Origin: Beaufortia kweichowensis
Taxonomy: Eukaryota; Chordata; Actinopteri; Cypriniformes; Gastromyzontidae
Direction of reading: 5' to 3'
Length of the DNA: 64,000 nt
Assembly: GCA_019155185.1 (NCBI GenBank)
Contig: CM032817.1
Location: 8,266,034-8,330,033 of the forward strand
The position numbers and the translations under genes are program-made. Below the pieces are notes generated by a model that was not told the origin of the DNA, did not search any database, and saw nothing but the letters and a program-made list of their open reading frames with translations. Below are positions 1 to 10,560 of the stretch, in pieces; position 1 is the first letter of the stretch, and the number at the start of each line of letters is the position of its first letter.

Positions 1-1270
1 AGTTGCTGTCTATTGTTCTGAATGCATTAAAATGAAATGCATTCACTTCATGAAAACGTTTATGGCAGTGTTTTGTACTTATAACATCACAGTAATATCC
101 ATTAGCGAATGGATTAGCGACCACATGCAATTATAAAAACTGAAGTAGTGGATAAAATGAATTCCAATGAGTCCTATAGAAGTGTAGATTGCTGATTGTA
201 TTGACTAAAAGTGTCTACGTGTAGCAGCTTTTATCTGATATTTAATATCCATTTCATACTGTTATGCTGCATAGACTGTTCAGCTTTCAGTGTAAAACTA
301 ACTGGTACCAACTCCACTTTACTGGGACCACTAAAGATCACCCTCACTATTTATTTTAATTATGATTAATATTATTATTTCTTAATGAATTTGGTGAGCG
401 TGTCACCATGAATGTCTTGCTTCATCTCCCTCCATGTTGTTTTTATGTGCCCTTCCGACTTTAAACAGATAAAAGAATATGTTGGACTACTAGTCTTCCA
501 TGTTTAGATGTGTATGTGCGTCTGTCGGGTCTGAGGCCCCAATAATTTGTGCAATGTCAGTTTTACGGCATTTTGTTTTGTTCGTCTCCCTGTGCACGTG
601 AATATGAGCAAAAATTGGATCGCTCTTAAAATTTCCCTAGTCCCGGCCTCACACACGCAAAACCAAAGCCTCAAAGAGACCAATGAACTGGTACGCTGTG
701 CTCACTGTCACCCCATCCTCCCAAAATGTCATATTTCACTCCCGTAAAAGCAGTATTAGCGTTAATTCTGCTCCTGTGCAACAAGGCGTGTTTGTGTGGG
801 TACCAGAGTGTGGAAGTTTGACTTCTGCGTGATTAAACCATTTGTGATTTATAGGGTTCATAAATGCTGTTTTCTTTCATGGAACGGGAACATTTTGCAT
901 TCGTGATGTGGATTTCAGGGCTTTCTTTGCCTTCCGTTGATAGCATTGTTTTTATGCCAGGAAGTAAAAAAACAACAAAATTAAATTGAAAAACAAGAAT
1001 ACACGAGAGGATCAAAATTTACATGAGACTTTTGTTGCACTCAATGCCAAATATGTTTTCTTGCTTTTGGTGTACATTTCTGCAGTGTCAGAGATGAAAT
1101 ATTTCTTTTCTTCTGTCCTGGGAATTCTCATCTCGATGGCTCTTCGCTCTCGAGCGAAGACACAGTGAGATGACCGCACTACACTGTGGCTCTCATGAAT
1201 GTGTAGAACCTACTAAAGAACTGCATTGTATGTAATGTACATAAAAAATAAAGATTGTATTTTGTTCAAG
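1..1270 (+). other. Probable 3' UTR of a plus-strand neighbour gene
   Basis: No coding exon can be supported here; the short open frames have no splice sites or recognisable domains. The stretch ends with a canonical AATAAA at 1,247-1,252 followed by a T/GT-rich segment, as at a vertebrate mRNA 3' end. In human, MKLN1 lies tail-to-tail with PODXL, so a muskelin 3' UTR is a reasonable guess from synteny. Nothing in the sequence itself names the gene. Confidence 0.35.
1247..1252 (+). terminator. Polyadenylation signal AATAAA (plus strand)
   Basis: A canonical AATAAA hexamer is followed within 30 bases by a TTGTATTTTGTT-type GU/U-rich element. It would end a plus-strand transcript converging on podxl. 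Confidence 0.45.
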
Positions 1271-2916
1271 GTTTCGTACAAAATCCTTTTGTCTCGGTGT
1301 TCCTTTTAACACAAATTCAGCAAAAGTCAATATCCAAGTATATATTTGTGTGTATATAGTACATCATATAGTATAGTTACAGGTTACCTAAATGGGATGT
1401 GACACTACAGTGATTTTTCAGCCTCCCCATGCATTCAAACACGCTTTCTTAAAAAACACAATTTTTTTATTTGTATTAAAAGTCACGGCCGTCCCCGTCT
1501 GATGTGACAGAGATGCGGCTTCCAGTGTATCAGACCCCTGTCGTTTGCACACGTGAGCAAACTGACCTAAAATAAACACATCTATAAATTCAACCTAAAT
1601 ACTTTGGTGGAAATAGATCAACTAAATTGAGGCAGCAGTGAGTCCCTTAAACTAAAAATGAGACATTTAAGACATGTTTGGTGAAATCAAACTTTGACAA
1701 TTAAATAAAACATCTCTATAGAAAGAAAAGAGGTGATCGATGTACTAAACATTTTAAAAAACAAGACAATAGATTAAAAACATCAAGATTTGAAAACCTA
1801 TCATATACATAAACAATAAACAATAATTTCGAGTTGTGGTGGATTAAGTGTCAAATGTTTCAGGTTTATAAAACTGCAACCCTTTAAAGATAAAATAATG
1901 CAAAAATCATGCACACAATATTTCAATGTAATGTACACAAATGAGATCTTTTCTCAAAACACACTTACTGGTTCAAACTGGTCAGTATAATGTTTGTAAG
2001 TTACAGATTCTTAAGCCTACAGTTTACCAGGATGATTGATCCATTGGTCACAGTGTAACTTTTTAATTATTCCTAAAAAATAAAAGAAACACATTGGGAG
2101 GAAGTATAAAAATACACATTATTTACATGCATCAATGCACATTCCTCTAAAGATGTGCATCATTGTTAATCCTGAATTTTATATCTGTTTAAAGTGAGTG
2201 TAAGTTTGTGAAATCAAAACTAACTAGTGACTGGAAAAATAAAAAAGTGAGCTCAGTTCCCAAACCAAAAACTGTCCCACAATGCATTGCAACAAGCTTG
2301 GATGAAAAAATTTCAAGATTGCTGACAAAATCCCATGAATTCAATTAAAAAATTATTGGATTCACTACCGAAAATTACTGGTAAAAATCTTCAATGTAAT
2401 TCCAAGCTATGTTACCTTCATTTTGGTTTGTGATATGTATTTTATGTTTCATGTATCAAAGTGTTAGCTGACTTACCGAATCAATGAGATTTCAAAACAG
2501 TGTTTCACAGGCTGCACTTGAGAACAGTTACAAGGTTTCATTAGGAACTTAAATAGACTACAAAACCGCTCACCGGGTGAGCTGTGATCAGACTGTGATA
2601 AATCTAAAAAAGAAAAATACATAAAGAACAAGAAAGGCACGAGGAAAGACACACACCTTTGATCGATGTACAGAAATCCAAAATTTTCTTTTTCCATAAG
2701 ATGTGGCACACAAAGAGCTTCATGAATTTTTCCAGTATCGCTAAAGCGCACGTGACCTTTAACTACCTAATTACAGCATATACATCAGGGCGCCATGAGA
2801 CCATGCTCATTTATTAGTCTTTTTTTTTTAACAGCAGTCTATGCTTTACGTACATTCTGATTGGTCACGGTCACTGTTATAAAAACAGCATGTTTTACTC
2901 CTGACAGCTCATGCAG
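1253..2916 (-). other. podxl: podxl 3' UTR and convergent intergenic DNA
   Basis: This AT-rich noncoding stretch lies downstream of the podxl stop codon. Minus-strand AATAAA hexamers are at 2,810-2,815 (about 100 bases after the stop) and at 1,466-1,471, so a short and a long 3' UTR are both possible. A segment near 2,276-2,292 reads TCCCACAATGCATTGCA, close to the ZNF143/THAP11-type element found at many vertebrate promoters. No exon is seen. Confidence 0.5.
2810..2815 (-). terminator. podxl: Proximal podxl polyadenylation signal candidate
   Basis: AATAAA on the minus strand lies about 100 bases 3' of the podxl stop codon. A second AATAAA at 1,466-1,471 would give a ~1.45-kb 3' UTR. The sequence alone cannot say which is used. 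Confidence 0.4.
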
Positions 2917-3111
2917 TTACAAGTGGGTATCTTCTTCATCCGGTATGTCCTCTTTCAGCAGGTTGTCTATGGGGACGATCCAGCTGTCATTGAACTCTCC
3001 ATTCAGTGCCAGCTTCTTCTCTTGCATCTCGGGCTGTACTTCCATCACCTCCAGGGTGGGGTTGTCATGGTAACCGTTCTCCACTGTCTGTAGCTCTTCT
3101 GTCAGGTGTTG
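2917..3111 (-). CDS. podxl: podxl exon 8: cytoplasmic tail ending DTHL
   Basis: Sixty-four residues begin QHLTEELQTVENGYHDNP and end DEEDTHL, then TAA. The last four residues form a class I PDZ ligand, known in podocalyxin to recruit NHERF1/2 and so link to the actin cortex. This exon identifies the gene most firmly. Confidence 0.95.
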   Translation of the reverse strand, partial: QHLTEELQTVENGYHDNPTLEVMEVQPEMQEKKLALNGEFNDSWIVPIDNLLKEDIPDEEDTHL

Positions 3112-6100
3112 CTATGGTGGTGAAGGAATGCATTAGGATTATAGAAACATGGTTTCAAATCATTAACTGAATGTAAGATTATAACATACAAAGGTTACCC
3201 AATATCTGCATAGAAGTGTTTAAATCCTTATTTTACCAGATAAACCTTTCTAAGCTTATAATAATGATCTATAATTTGTACTGTCGATTCCGATTTTGTG
3301 GGACTTCCGGTCATTTTTCAACACTTAAAGATAAGCATGCATATTAACTGCAATTCTTTGTTTTAAACAGAGATGGCAATAGAGAGGCACAAGTTAGGAA
3401 TTGGCGCATTAAAGGTACAGTAGCCCAAAAATCCATTTTGAATGATATTTTTTGTTATTTACACATTATACTGTTTTGGTTGCTTGGAAGTGAGTGAGAT
3501 GTTCACCTGGTTCTTTCTGTAGGATCTGCGATGATATGTGCAGTATGCAGCAAAGAAGCACAGAATGAGCACCAGCGCGCCACATGAAGCCAGAATGGCA
3601 ATCAGTGTGTCTGGTATTGTCTCTTTAATTGTATTCTCCTTCTGGAGAGGAAAGATGAGGTGCATTTGATAACGAACAGCAATACAGAGGGGTCCATAAT
3701 ATTAGCATCTCCAAATACCCTTACCTGTTCTGAGTTTGTCGAGGGTTTGTACAATTCTTCTTGTATATATCTGTCTGCTGTAAAGAAAAGATAGGGCCAA
3801 TTAATCTAAAGACCACACTACCTTTTAAAGTAGCAAGAGTCAAATTTGAATGTAGAAATACAATTACTTGTAGAGATATGGATGTAATATTTTTGCTCAC
3901 CATTTATTATTACTGTTGCAAATAATTGTTTGCCTATTATGTTCATTATCACTGAGCAATTGCCTTTCACCTTCTGACCAAGCATCTTACAGGTTTCAAA
4001 CAGGACATCCCCCTGTGTGAACAACAGAGAAAATGTTTAAACAGTAGCTCTTTATGTTTTTGATTAATTTTGTGTAGGTTTTTTGTGTAGGCAAACTTTC
4101 CACTCCTCCCACTAAAGGGAGGTATGGGAAAAGAGAAAAGATCAGGGTGTCAGGACCTTTTCCCATTAGGGCATTTTTCCACCTGATAAGAGATTGACCC
4201 TTTTAACAAGACTGAAACAGTGTTTCCTGACATCTCAGTGGAAATTCAAGAGTTCAAACATTGGTAACCCTAAACAAAAAATTGCAGCTCGTTTTAAAGT
4301 TTGAGATTTTAATGGAAAATTTCACTCAAGTGTACTAAAACCCATTAATGCCCTTTAAAAGTCTCTAATTTGTTTGTGACAAATGGGTGACCGGAGTACT
4401 CTCACCTCACTATTTGTGCTGAGATCAAAGTCCTGCAGAGGAGAAAATGAAAATCACTTTACAAATATCAGCATGAAGAACAAAAAAAAAAAATTTATTT
4501 ATAACTTATAATAGTATATTACACGCGTGAAGCTTTTTTTCGTTTCATCCTGTGTTTCAGGGGTTAATTTGTAATCAGTTTGTTGCGGGTTTGATGTGAC
4601 TGAAGTAGTTGTTGTTTGGGCTTCCAGTGTCTGAAAACCTTGAGAGACAGTAGGAAGGGAATCTGGTACTGTTGAGCTGAGTGATTCAGCATCTGAAAAT
4701 GAAAAACCTTTTTAAAGGGATAGTTTGCCTAAAATTGTAACTCATGTTTTATTCACCCTCAAGTCATAACCGGAAGGTTATTTATTAACCAGTAAGAATG
4801 AGTAAATGACAGATTTAAACCATTAATTGGTACTTAAAGTTTTAAAGTTTAACATTTCTGAATCTGCATTTGTCTAATTGATTTATCATAAAGAACAAAT
4901 ATTGCGAAGGACATCTTACTTCTTCCTTTAAAGGGATCAAGAAGATTTGTTGGTTTTGTTGCAGGATTGGTTTGCAGAGATGGGTTTGCAGGATTGGTCT
5001 GAGTGGATGGCTGTGCAGGATTGGTTTGAAGAGATGGGTTTGCAGGATTGGTCTGAGTGGATGGCTGTGCAGGATTGGTTTGAAGAGATGGGTTTGTAGG
5101 ATTGGTCTGAGTGGATGGCTGTGCAGGATTGGTTTGCAGAGATGGGTTTGTAGGATTGGTCTGAGTGGATGGCTGTGCAGGATTGGTTTGAAGAGATGGG
5201 TTTGCAGGATTGGTCTGAGTGGATGGCTGTGCAGGATTGGTTTGAAGAGATGGGTTTGCAGGGATTGGTTTTGGTCTGAGTGGATGGCTGTGCAGGATTG
5301 GTTTGAAGAGATGGGTTTGCAGGATTGGTCTGAGTGGATGGCTGTGCAGGATTGGTTTGAAGAGATGGGTTTGCAGGATTGGTCTGAGTGGATGGCTGTG
5401 CAGGACTGGTTTGAAGAGATGGGTCTGGATGACTGGGTGGTAAAGTGCTGGTTTGAGGAGTTGGATCTGCAGGAACGATGTGAGTGGATGGGACTGAAGT
5501 ATTAAACTGAGGTTCTGAGTTTGCAGGACCGGATTGAGAATTTGGGTCTGCAGAATCAGACAGTGTGCCATGGAGGAGCGCAGCTAGAAGAAACACAGAA
5601 AATACCTGTTAGAAAAGTGTGTAACTGCATTAAACTTGTCTGTAATCTTTTGTAGAGTATTTTAATATTAAAACTTTAACATTTCTAAACAGATTTTCAG
5701 TTTCTAAACATGTTCAGTTCCAAAGTCATTATTAGTAATAGCCTACATTTTCCTGAATTCAAGCTGATGGTGTTAACCTGAAATACTTATTTTTTATTTT
5801 CTTATAGTGCTATTGTTATGTTTTGATGTCATGCTTGAGTGGGAGTTTATTTCTATTTCTTAGTAAACTGTACAGAACACTCTACACAATGACTTAGGAA
5901 GTAACACACCTAGTCTTACGGGCGGAACCACAGATGCCAAACACAATGGTGTCCAAATTTGTTTCTTGGTCTCTGGAGACTTGGAGACAACAATAGCCTT
6001 TCTTTAACTTATCTGTCCTGAGTTCATAATTATACATTTTGCTTATACACAGACCATTAACTTACTGTTCCAGTGTTTACTAGTAGTTCCAGTGTTGGCA

Positions 6101-9100
6101 CTGTTTTACATTTATGCACAGACAATAATTGGCAAATGTTATAATAAGAATAGCTATAGCAGTACTGCCTTAAAACAAATAACATATACAACAAGACAAC
6201 CCTTTACACGAGGCATTTGTTGTCATGATGACAGTGTTTATATTATGTTTGTAATATGTCATCTAAACTTTTACTTTTTGCACAGATAATTTCCAGTGCT
6301 TGTGTTATTGTTAACGCCTTTAACCAAGACTCCTCAGTGGCCACCCAGGGTGAAGATCTTGTAAATCTTGACCCAATGGGTTGTCAAGGCAGTAAGTGCT
6401 GGTTGTTGTAGCAACAGGTTATTGTTGTTGTCTGGACTGGGGGTAGTGACAAGAGAGTGTTTATTTTTGCTGGTGGGCCAACAAAAATGTGGTCTAATCA
6501 TCTTATCATGGAGCCTTGTGTCTCCAAAAATATGCACATTGATAATCGGCACAGCTTCCTATAACAGCCCCAGACCTGAATGCATTATTAAGCCATTTAT
6601 TCACTCCACTGGTTCTTGATTTAAGAACCCATTTAATTACAGAGAAACTGCATTAGTGATGGGTGTAGATTTGGTGTTAGTATTTTGGTGTCTTCTCTCA
6701 TCATCTAGTGATGTCCAATAATTCACATTTTCACAATTTTGACCCTCGTTAACCCCACTGTCAGTGGTGGTCTGTTTATTGCCCACTGTCAGAGCTGCTG
6801 GTCCTAACACTATCAGTGTAAAAGCTGATTTGACAAGACACAGACATTTCACCTGGGACAGACACTTAGCACTAATATGAAGACGCATACTGTAAAGGTA
6901 CCATTTCAGTAATCCCAGATAACAGGAGCTTGTGACATTGCCTGGGATTCGAATCCATTACCTTGCTAATGGTTTGGTGTCAAAATGTGCAAAATGAGAT
7001 TATTTACACTGTTATTTCTGCATTAACACAATATTTCTTCAACTTTTCTTCAGCATTTTGTGATAGATCTTATCTTTTGGTCTTCTAGATTCAGAATAAG
7101 AAGCATTGTGTATTGGCTGTACTGACAGATGCTATGAGATATAATGATACTTGATACTTTTTTTCCTCTTTGGGCTTTCTGTGAGCTTGGTTGTGAATCT
7201 TGTTTTCTTCCCACACAGTCACAGATTAATGTAAAGAAGGGTAAAAAGCCAGAATGGCTTTAAAAAGTTTTGATCATTCAATTTGTAGTTTATGGATTAT
7301 TAAAGTAATAAATTGTCCTTAAACTGAGTTGTAAGTTGTACTATAGTCTATAATAATTATTTCTTTCAATACAAGGGGCCCACTCTTAGTCTAGACCCCC
7401 AGCAGTTTGCGGGACCTTTGAGGCCCACCCCTACTTCCTCATCCTCAACCAGTGATGGTGTCCAGTAATTGGACAGGCCCATTGGCCCCATGGGGGGGGC
7501 AGGGATGTTGGGGGAGGGGTGCTCCTTTATGGAGCTGAGTCACAACTAACCCCCCTCTATAGAGGTGAGGAGAAGACTGTGAATATAAAAATGCTCACCA
7601 TGAATGAAAGACAGACAGCAGAAAGCAAGAGGGAGTTGAGAGGGCTGGAAAGGGGCTGGGTGAGGTCATCAGGCATTTGTGTGTTTGACTCAAACGCATT
7701 CCTTACAATACGCATTCAAACGTCATTATGCTCTGCTAATAAAACTGTATCTAATGAGCTGCGTTGTGGCTACGTTCACACTGAATCTGATTTCCAGTTT
7801 GCATTAGAGTACATAAATAGTGTAAAACATTCTTTGCTGCCTTCTTTTTTTAAAGTACACTCAAGTCTTTAAACTGTTTTTGCATTTTTTAAAATTCATC
7901 ACATTAAGTTAACATTAACAATTTCACCTATTTTTATAAATTACAGCAACTCAAAATTGGCCAAAATGTATAATAAAGTTAAAATGACAAAATATTAAAG
8001 GTAGCAAAGATGTTTTTTACAGTGTATACGTCAGAATTTACAGTATAAGATAATATAAAATAGCATGGTTTGAAATGGCATGAAATGTAAAATTATAATG
8101 TTTTGAATGGAACATTTCTTTATAATTACATATTGTGCTTTCAGCAAGCACTTAATCACAGACTGACATGTAAGCCTTGATATAAGCTCATGTGTTGGGG
8201 TGTGTTTTTGTCTTATTTGCTGTAAAAGTGCACGATTAAATGATGGGTTTGTGGGGAGAGGGGAGGTCTGGGTTAGAGGTTGGATTAGGAAGGAGAGGAG
8301 GGCCGTGGTGGTGCCAGTTGCAGACGTTAGCTAAGCAAAGGAGGAGGGGAGGGAATGACAGAGGGGCCATCTTTGAAATCTCAAGATACATGGGCCAGTA
8401 CCTCTCTTACTTTATGTAACGTATATCCTTTTCTTCCTCGTAAACATTCAGACACTCCCACGTTAAAAACTGAATTACACCTTTCCTTAGTGCCATGCAT
8501 ATTAAAGCAGTGTTTCCCAAACCAGTCCTACGCAACCCCTCCCAGGATGTTACACCTGATTTAGCCCATCAGCTTTCTCCCTGAATGTAGTAAATGCCTC
8601 CCTAATTAACACACTAACAAGCTTGAAAAAATTGAATCTGGTGTTTCATATAGGGAGAGATCCAAAAGTCCTGGGAGGGGGTCGCATAGGACTGGTTTGG
8701 GAAACGCTGTATTGAAGGGCCACACAAAATAAAACATGTTGCTTTTAGTTCACTTACATAATGTACAATAATGCTTTCTAGATTAAGAATGTCCTTCTGG
8801 CTTGCAAAGGCAAGTAGCAAATCATGTTCCACATCTGCTCCCAACAGCCATCGCAACTTCCTGTTTTAACAGGAAATTCGTCCACACAGGAATTAAAACA
8901 GTCCAGTTTAAATCTTTTTCATAGGGTCTTTAAACACATTATTTCTCTCTTATAGTACTCGGCTACTCTTTGAGATTTTAAAATCAATCCTTTTTAATTT
9001 TTTGAGAGAGAATTTGATTTATTGAGAGTTGGATCACTCAGGAGAGAGAGAGAGAGAGAGAGGGGAGGAAGTCAGTGCCACACCTTCTCTGGGAACAGGG

Positions 9101-10265
9101 ATGTTGACAGAACACTTTCCTACCCATTGTTCTACACTTTCCCAAGACTTGTGTTAGACAACCCTGTCAGGCCACATCTAGTCCAGAGTCTTGCCAAAGG
9201 ATACGTTGTTGCAATCACTTCAGATTGGCTTGTTTAAAAGTCACAGCCTTTTCTGACATGCAGGAGACATTTGGGGGAAAGCTTACAAAACATTCTGCAG
9301 GTTGGTTCCACATTGTGAGAACCTTTATAAATGCTGGAGAAAAAATATTGAGTTTGCCAATTTTTCAACTAAAGTAAACGTTAAGTTCAAAAAGCCTGTG
9401 ATTATAAACATCCTCTACACAGCTTGCACTATATCAACACTATGCAAGCATTACTGGTATTTAAAAACAATTAAGTCATCTTAGAAATAGCTGACCAGGG
9501 CTAAGTATATGCAGAAATGCTTAGTGATACAGTTTCACAATGTTGGTTAAACCCAACAGGGCTGTTGTCTGATGTCTGGAGGGGCAGGTGCACTGCTGAT
9601 AATTAAAGAACAACAATCCTCCTTCATGCCTCTGTACAGCTTAACACGCACTTCAGATGTAATTGTGCCACTGTTTATGATTTCAGCAAAGCAGCTGATT
9701 AAAATGTTAAGAGAGAAGCAGATGCTGTGTTCCCAGAGTCTCAAATATTCACTCCTACACGTCTGTTTCATTTAGATAGTTGCCATTGCTTTTGACAAAA
9801 CTAAGCAACTTAATCGTAGTTATTTTTCTGTTAGACAGTAGCTGATAACAATAGTTGCAATTAAATATGCATTTACATTTAATCGAAATAAATCGAAATG
9901 AAATGCGGTTTCTTATTATCTGAACACTTAGAACTGAGTGAATTAGACAGTTAGAAAGAGTGATTAAAATAAATAAAATGTAAGTAAGTAAGTTGTAAAG
10001 TGAAAGATGAAGCATATTTCAACTATTTATAACTGTTTCAGTTATTGTGGCGTTATCAGCCACTTAAAGAACGAAATTAAACCCATTTTAACAGAACTTG
10101 AAATATTCATCATCTGTTTTTATTCAATTAAATGTTTTATTATTTTACCATTAACGTGACAAATATTTCCAATACTGACACATATGATTTACATTTTCAT
10201 TAATTACCGTACATAATCGTAAACTCACCTAACATAATGATTGTCCACGTTATTTCCATTTTCAT
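2917..10265 (-). CDS. podxl: Podocalyxin (CD34-family sialomucin), complete, 8 coding exons
   Basis: Coding exons, 5' to 3' on the minus strand: 10229-10265, 4920-5583, 4523-4692, 4406-4432, 3901-4012, 3725-3777, 3507-3641 and 2917-3111. Intron phases agree throughout (1,1,0,0,1,0,0). The product would be about 463 residues once one surplus base in exon 2 is discounted: signal peptide, mucin repeats, two-cysteine stalk, one membrane span at roughly 366-388 and a 75-residue tail. The tail carries TEELQTVENGYHDNP, DSWIVPIDNL and a final DTHL, the hallmark of podocalyxin (CD34 ends differently). In the family, DTHL binds NHERF PDZ domains and the juxtamembrane basic segment binds ezrin. The protein is an anti-adhesive apical sialomucin of podocytes and vascular endothelium. 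Oddity: exon 2 is frameshifted as printed. Confidence 0.93.
3507..3641 (-). CDS. podxl: podxl exon 7: transmembrane segment
   Basis: The exon encodes a short stem, the hydrophobic span TLIAILASCGALVLILCFF and the basic stop-transfer sequence YHRRSYRKNQ. The basic juxtamembrane stretch corresponds to the family's ezrin-binding region. It is 135 nt, phase 0 to 0, with a GTGAAC donor. Confidence 0.9.
3725..3777 (-). CDS. podxl: podxl exon 6: membrane-proximal stem
   Basis: This is a 53-nt exon (phase 1 to 0) with acceptor TTCTTTACAG and donor GTAAGG. It encodes ADRYIQEELYKPSTNSEQ, linking the cysteine domain to the membrane-span exon. Confidence 0.8.
3901..4012 (-). CDS. podxl: podxl exon 5: cysteine-containing membrane-proximal domain
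   Basis: The exon encodes GDVLFETCKMLGQKVKGNC followed by SVIMNIIGKQLFATVIING. Its two cysteines match the paired cysteines of the juxtamembrane globular domain of the CD34/podocalyxin family. It enters in phase 0 and leaves in phase 1 at GTGAGC. Confidence 0.85.
4406..4432 (-). CDS. podxl: podxl exon 4: 27-nt micro-exon
   Basis: The exon encodes DFDLSTNSE in phase 0-0 between CTCTGCAG and a GTGAGAG donor. Because it is a multiple of three it could be skipped without changing the frame. It sits just before the conserved cysteine domain. Confidence 0.7.
4523..4692 (-). CDS. podxl: podxl exon 3: Ser/Thr-rich stalk
   Basis: The acceptor TTTTCATTTTCAG precedes the exon. It enters in phase 1 and leaves in phase 0 at CGT followed by a GTAATA donor. 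The peptide contains ESLSSTVPDSLPTVSQ, TTTTSVTSNPQQ and DYKLTPETQDETKKSF, so it continues the glycosylated stalk. The donor is weaker than consensus but is the only GT that keeps the frame. Confidence 0.75.
4703..4765 (+). mobile_element. Fragment of a cyprinid MITE in podxl intron 2
   Basis: AAAGGGATAGTTTGCC followed by ATTCACCCTCAAGTCATAA matches the end region of a very common fish MITE that begins with a sequence of the type 'AAAGGGATAGTTCACCC'. Only one end is present. Confidence 0.5.
4920..5583 (-). CDS. podxl: podxl exon 2: mucin-like repeat exon, frameshifted as printed
   Basis: The acceptor TTCTTCTAG precedes the exon and the donor is GTAAGA. After the end of the signal peptide the exon encodes a Pro/Thr/Ser/Asn/Gln-rich extracellular region built from alternating 9-residue units of the type NPAQPSTQT and NPANPSLQT, a likely O-glycosylation domain. 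Near 5,259-5,275 one unit is longer by a net 7 bases. The frame used by the signal peptide therefore reaches a stop at 4,937, whereas the frame in register with exon 3 (ending NLLDPFKGR) is open only 3' of that site. Removing one base restores the whole exon. This is either a residual assembly indel or a real lesion. Confidence 0.85.
4965..5460 (-). repeat. podxl: Coding minisatellite of podxl mucin domain (27/54-bp unit)
   Basis: On the plus strand the pattern GGATTGGTCTGAGTGGATGG then GCTGTGCAGGATTGG recurs with a 54-bp period. Each period encodes two 9-residue mucin units, and about eight to nine periods are present. Copy-number variation between individuals is expected for such arrays. 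Open frames in other frames and on the plus strand here are by-products of the repeat. Confidence 0.85.
8506..8716. mobile_element. Foldback MITE in podxl intron 1
   Basis: The left end AGTGTTTCCCAAACCAGTCC and the right end (complement CAGCGTTTCCCAAACCAGTC) form imperfect terminal inverted repeats of about 45 bp around a ~120-bp interior. 'CAGTGTTTCCCAACCC' ends are typical of small nonautonomous fish DNA transposons. No transposase is present. Confidence 0.65.
9041..9062 (+). repeat. GA microsatellite
   Basis: About eleven GA dinucleotides in an uninterrupted run. Confidence 0.9.
10229..10265 (-). CDS. podxl: podxl exon 1: start codon and first half of signal peptide
   Basis: The exon encodes MKMEITWTIIML and ends in phase 1 at a GTGAGT donor. 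Joined to exon 2 it reads on as AALLHGTLSDS, giving a textbook signal peptide with a basic start, hydrophobic core and small residues near cleavage. I chose the ATG at 10,263-10,265 for this reason. The frame stays open upstream to 10,412, but that extension is not signal-like and is probably 5' UTR. The second ATG two codons in is an alternative start. Confidence 0.85.
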
Positions 10266-10560
10266 TCCTTCAGTGTGATGCTCGTCCGCGTTCTTCAGTG
10301 ACCTCTGAAAAACTTTTGCAGTGAAATGCGGAGACGCCGCTCGGTTCCGCTTATCTTCTTGACTTTGTATCGGAACTAAATGAATTTCGAGCTGGCACTT
10401 TTTTAATCTCAACGCTGTGGAGAGTGCTTTTGTTTGCGGTTCAACCCCACCCTGACGGCCCGGGGATTTGGAGGCAAAGTTTTTGGTGGGTTTCCTTGGC
10501 TGCGAGAATTGTGATCTATTCAGTCCTCTGGAGTGAGTCGGAGACGTGCTGTGCGCCTCT
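10266..10560 (-). promoter_or_regulatory. podxl: podxl 5' UTR and promoter region
   Basis: The segment upstream of exon 1 is clearly richer in G+C and CpG than its surroundings and contains CCCCACCCTGACGG and CCCGGGGATT. No TATA box is evident at a fixed distance. WT1 is known to activate podocalyxin in podocytes through GC-rich sites; whether the GGGTGGGG motif here serves that role is inference. Confidence 0.5.

Larger units (their letters stand above)
5584..10228 (-). other. podxl: podxl intron 1 (4.6 kb)
   Basis: This is the large first intron. It holds a foldback MITE at 8,506-8,716, a GA microsatellite at 9,041-9,062 and two GC-richer segments (7,370-7,520 and 8,240-8,360) that could be regulatory but show no recognisable module. 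No exon with matching splice phases is seen. Confidence 0.8.

Noticed and set aside
4972..5505. 177-codon plus-strand frame antisense to podxl exon 2
   Set aside because: It is the complement of the mucin repeat; the minus strand has signal peptide, splice sites and in-phase neighbours.
10266..10412. N-terminal extension of podxl (open frame to 10,412)
   Set aside because: It would place a basic, polar stretch before the signal peptide. The downstream ATG gives a normal leader, so the extension is most likely 5' UTR.
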